In this document: one piece after another, positions 49,211-51,235 of the stretch
Numbering within the stretch: the first letter of the stretch is position 1
Layout of the letters: every line of letters starts with the position of its first letter
From: Fomitopsis serialis
Taxonomy: Eukaryota; Basidiomycota; Agaricomycetes; Polyporales; Fomitopsidaceae
Reading direction: 5' to 3'
NCBI RefSeq assembly: GCF_022376445.1
Contig: NW_025955243.1
Location: 1 to 51,235, forward strand
Length of the DNA: 51,235 nt
Notes under the pieces: model-generated
The model's database searches: none
Seen by the model: only the letters and a program-made list of their open reading frames with translations
What the model was told of the DNA's origin: nothing
Made by a program: the position numbers and the translations under genes

Positions 49211-50204
49211 GTTCACGGCATCCGATGGCCGTAACGTTTACCTCTTACTGATTTACCGACAGGATTTCAATGGACTACAACTCTGTTCCTACAACCGTTA
49301 GTGTTTACGGACCATATGTTCCCGAGGAGTGCATCTCATCAACAACACAGGATTCTTGTACCCTTATATGTCGCTGCTACTCAATTGCGCGAAGCGACGA
49401 ACCCCCACCAACCACGGCTGACTTAGATACGATCGACATCGATGTCTTGTTTGCGCACTCCACGAGCGAAGATCTCGAACACTGGTGGCAAGTGACGCGG
49501 AAGTCCGACCGCAGCATTTATGGAATCGTCTGGTCATACTATAGCTATGAACTCGCAAGGTGTGTGGAGCATCATCATCCTGAATTGTGGCTCACGAACC
49601 GATGATCTCAGAACGCGAATGATTGGCGGTGCGTTCGGTGACCACAAGTGGCTGGTATACGTATGCTGTACAGACTCGCCGTTGGGTACGACAGGCTATT
49701 CGAGATCTCTGTGCTTGACATCTATTTGAATACTAGGTGTCGTTGTTGGCTACCGAAACATTGGCATGCGACGTCTATCTATTCAGCAAACGCAGGGTTT
49801 CTGTAAGTCGTGTCGTGGTCTAAATCTACACCCACCAACCGACGCACCTAGGCCCAGTCCTGTTCAACGAACTGAGGCAGTGAATATTAGTCAAAGACCA
49901 ATAGAATTGTATCGCGGGTCGTCCACTCGGCCACAACTCCGCCCAGCATGCTGTGATGGCGCTCTCCGCATCAATTCGTGCGAGCGCCCGAACGCGGACG
50001 TCGCTGTATTCGCAGGTATCTCGAGTTTAGCGCCTCGCCTGACCATGTCTCCACTGACAAGCTAGCAGTGCTAGCCAGCGGCTGTGACCAGAGACGTACA
50101 TCGAGATGCGATGGTATCAAGTATGATACGGTACCGGTATAAGTCCCTGGCAGTCTTATCTAGTCGAGCACACTGTCGAATTCTGTTCTTCCCTCTGATA
50201 CACC
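49211..50204. other. Spacer between DUF6533-like copies
   Basis: The left part may include the last exon of copy 1 (TGFLYPYMSLLLN near 49345-49385). A GGTATAAGTCCC TATA-like site at about 50138 precedes copy 2. Nothing else is recognised. Confidence 0.35.
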
Positions 50205-51235
50205 ATGGCGTCGACTGATCCTCGCGGAGCAAGAACTTATTCAGCTTGTCTCTTTCGCGTGAGGGTCTGCTAGTACCTATCAATGCATTTAATCATGACA
50301 ACATGCAGACAAATTCAGTACTACTGCATTGCATCTGTCCTATGTGAGTCGTTCTGAGCTGCAAAGGGCTCATGAGTATTTGCAGCGATGTCGGTTACGA
50401 CTGCGTTACAAGTTATCCAGCGAGATCGAGCTCGTATGGAAGACGAAGCTCACGGCTCACTGGTGCTCTACTTCTTGTCGTTATCCACCGATTCTCTCAT
50501 GATCTTGAGCTGGCTTAACCAAGCAATTCTCGGTACGTCTGTTCGTTCATGCGGTATGGCCCATCTCACTGCCGTTAGGTGTACGTTCGCTGTGCTCGCG
50601 GTCCGATTCACCAGCGTCCTGACGAATTTGCTTATGTGCATCTGATGCAGCTGTTATGGCATCAATGTGCTATATAACATCTTGTTGATTCAATTACTCG
50701 CCATGCCCCCTGGTGACGCATACCACCACATCCGCTTTCATTTTCCTAATACTGACGGGTCGGTAATCTTCTTAGTATTTGGTGCACTTCGTGTCTACGC
50801 TGTGACGGACCGTGACTGGCGCTCGACTCTTTTCGCACTTGCTCTGGGCTTCGTGCCAGTAGCAACCAATATAGTGAGTTCGAGATCGACTGCCTAGACT
50901 GATGCTCGGCAGTAACAAACGGCTAAAACTATGATCAAGGTCGGGATCGTCCAATCCGTCTTCGTCGTAGCATCGCTTCCGGATGGGCAGCTGTGGTGCT
51001 CGCAGGAACGCACTGTGTCCCCGTCGCTTGCTCACAGGTGCGTTCTTGCCCGTTGTACCACTGGTACTAGTAGGCTCGCGCTGATTTCAGATTTCAGATG
51101 TACTTCTGCACCTCCTATTCAATTAAATACCTCGCTGATTGTATTATTCAGTGGTGATTGCCACACGCTCATGCACCATAGCCTTTGACGTCTTCGTCAT
51201 CTCCATTTTGTGGTGCAAGTGCTGGCAGGCTTGGC
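50205..51235 (+). pseudogene. DUF6533-like membrane protein, copy 2 (frameshifted, cut by right edge)
   Basis: The ATG at 50205 opens MASTDP. The matching N-terminal text EQELIQLVSF is in another frame, so exon 1 is already shifted. QIQYYCIASVL follows after an intron, then YDCVT. The same frame change as in copy 1 comes before SEIELVWKTKLTAHW and CRYPPILS. Later exons read VFGALRVYAVTDRDWRSTLF and ALALGFVPVATNI. The end lies beyond the window. The layout and intron positions match copy 1, so the pair arose by tandem duplication. Confidence 0.55.

Overview
The window looks like nuclear DNA of a filamentous basidiomycete, most likely an Agaricomycete; a polypore-like fungus is only a guess. 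Genes are split by many 50-75 nt GT-AG introns with CTAAC/CTGAC-like branch sites, promoters are short, and the protein set fits: Aur1, tafazzin, a Rab18-like GTPase, fungalysin, DUF6533-type membrane proteins and KNH-domain secreted proteins. There is no bacterial operon structure, and I recognised no tRNA, rRNA or CRISPR. All gene models below were spliced by eye.

Region 1 (1-11.4 kb). Two questin-oxidase-like genes lie on the minus strand: one is cut by the left edge and carries a frameshift, the other is intact. A decayed third copy lies on the plus strand. Between the first two sit a pair of Ser/Pro-rich, probably nuclear proteins of unknown function. A retroposon-like insert with a poly(A) tail and a 13-bp target-site duplication lies beside the relic copy.

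Region 2 (11.4-25.8 kb). Two O-acetylhomoserine sulfhydrylase-like genes in opposite orientation bracket an S9 peptidase, a phytanoyl-CoA-dioxygenase-like gene and a wax-synthase-type MBOAT acyltransferase. The S9 and PhyH genes are divergent and share one intergenic region. The second sulfhydrylase has lost the Asp that normally contacts the PLP ring nitrogen.

Region 3 (26-43 kb). This holds housekeeping lipid and trafficking genes: tafazzin, Aur1 and a Rab18-like GTPase. A 1.8-kb inverted duplication, with a near-identical KNH-domain secreted-protein gene in each arm, flanks Aur1, a METTL7-like methyltransferase gene split by a 622-bp TA-flanked MITE, a septin fragment and a purine-rich repeat tract.

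Region 4 (43-51 kb). A secreted M36 fungalysin is followed by two tandem, decayed DUF6533-like membrane-protein genes that share the same frameshift.

The strongest unusual signals are the inverted duplication, the two transposon insertions with readable target-site duplications, the D186N sulfhydrylase and the shared frameshift of the DUF6533 pair. I do not see one coherent new defence or biosynthetic system.
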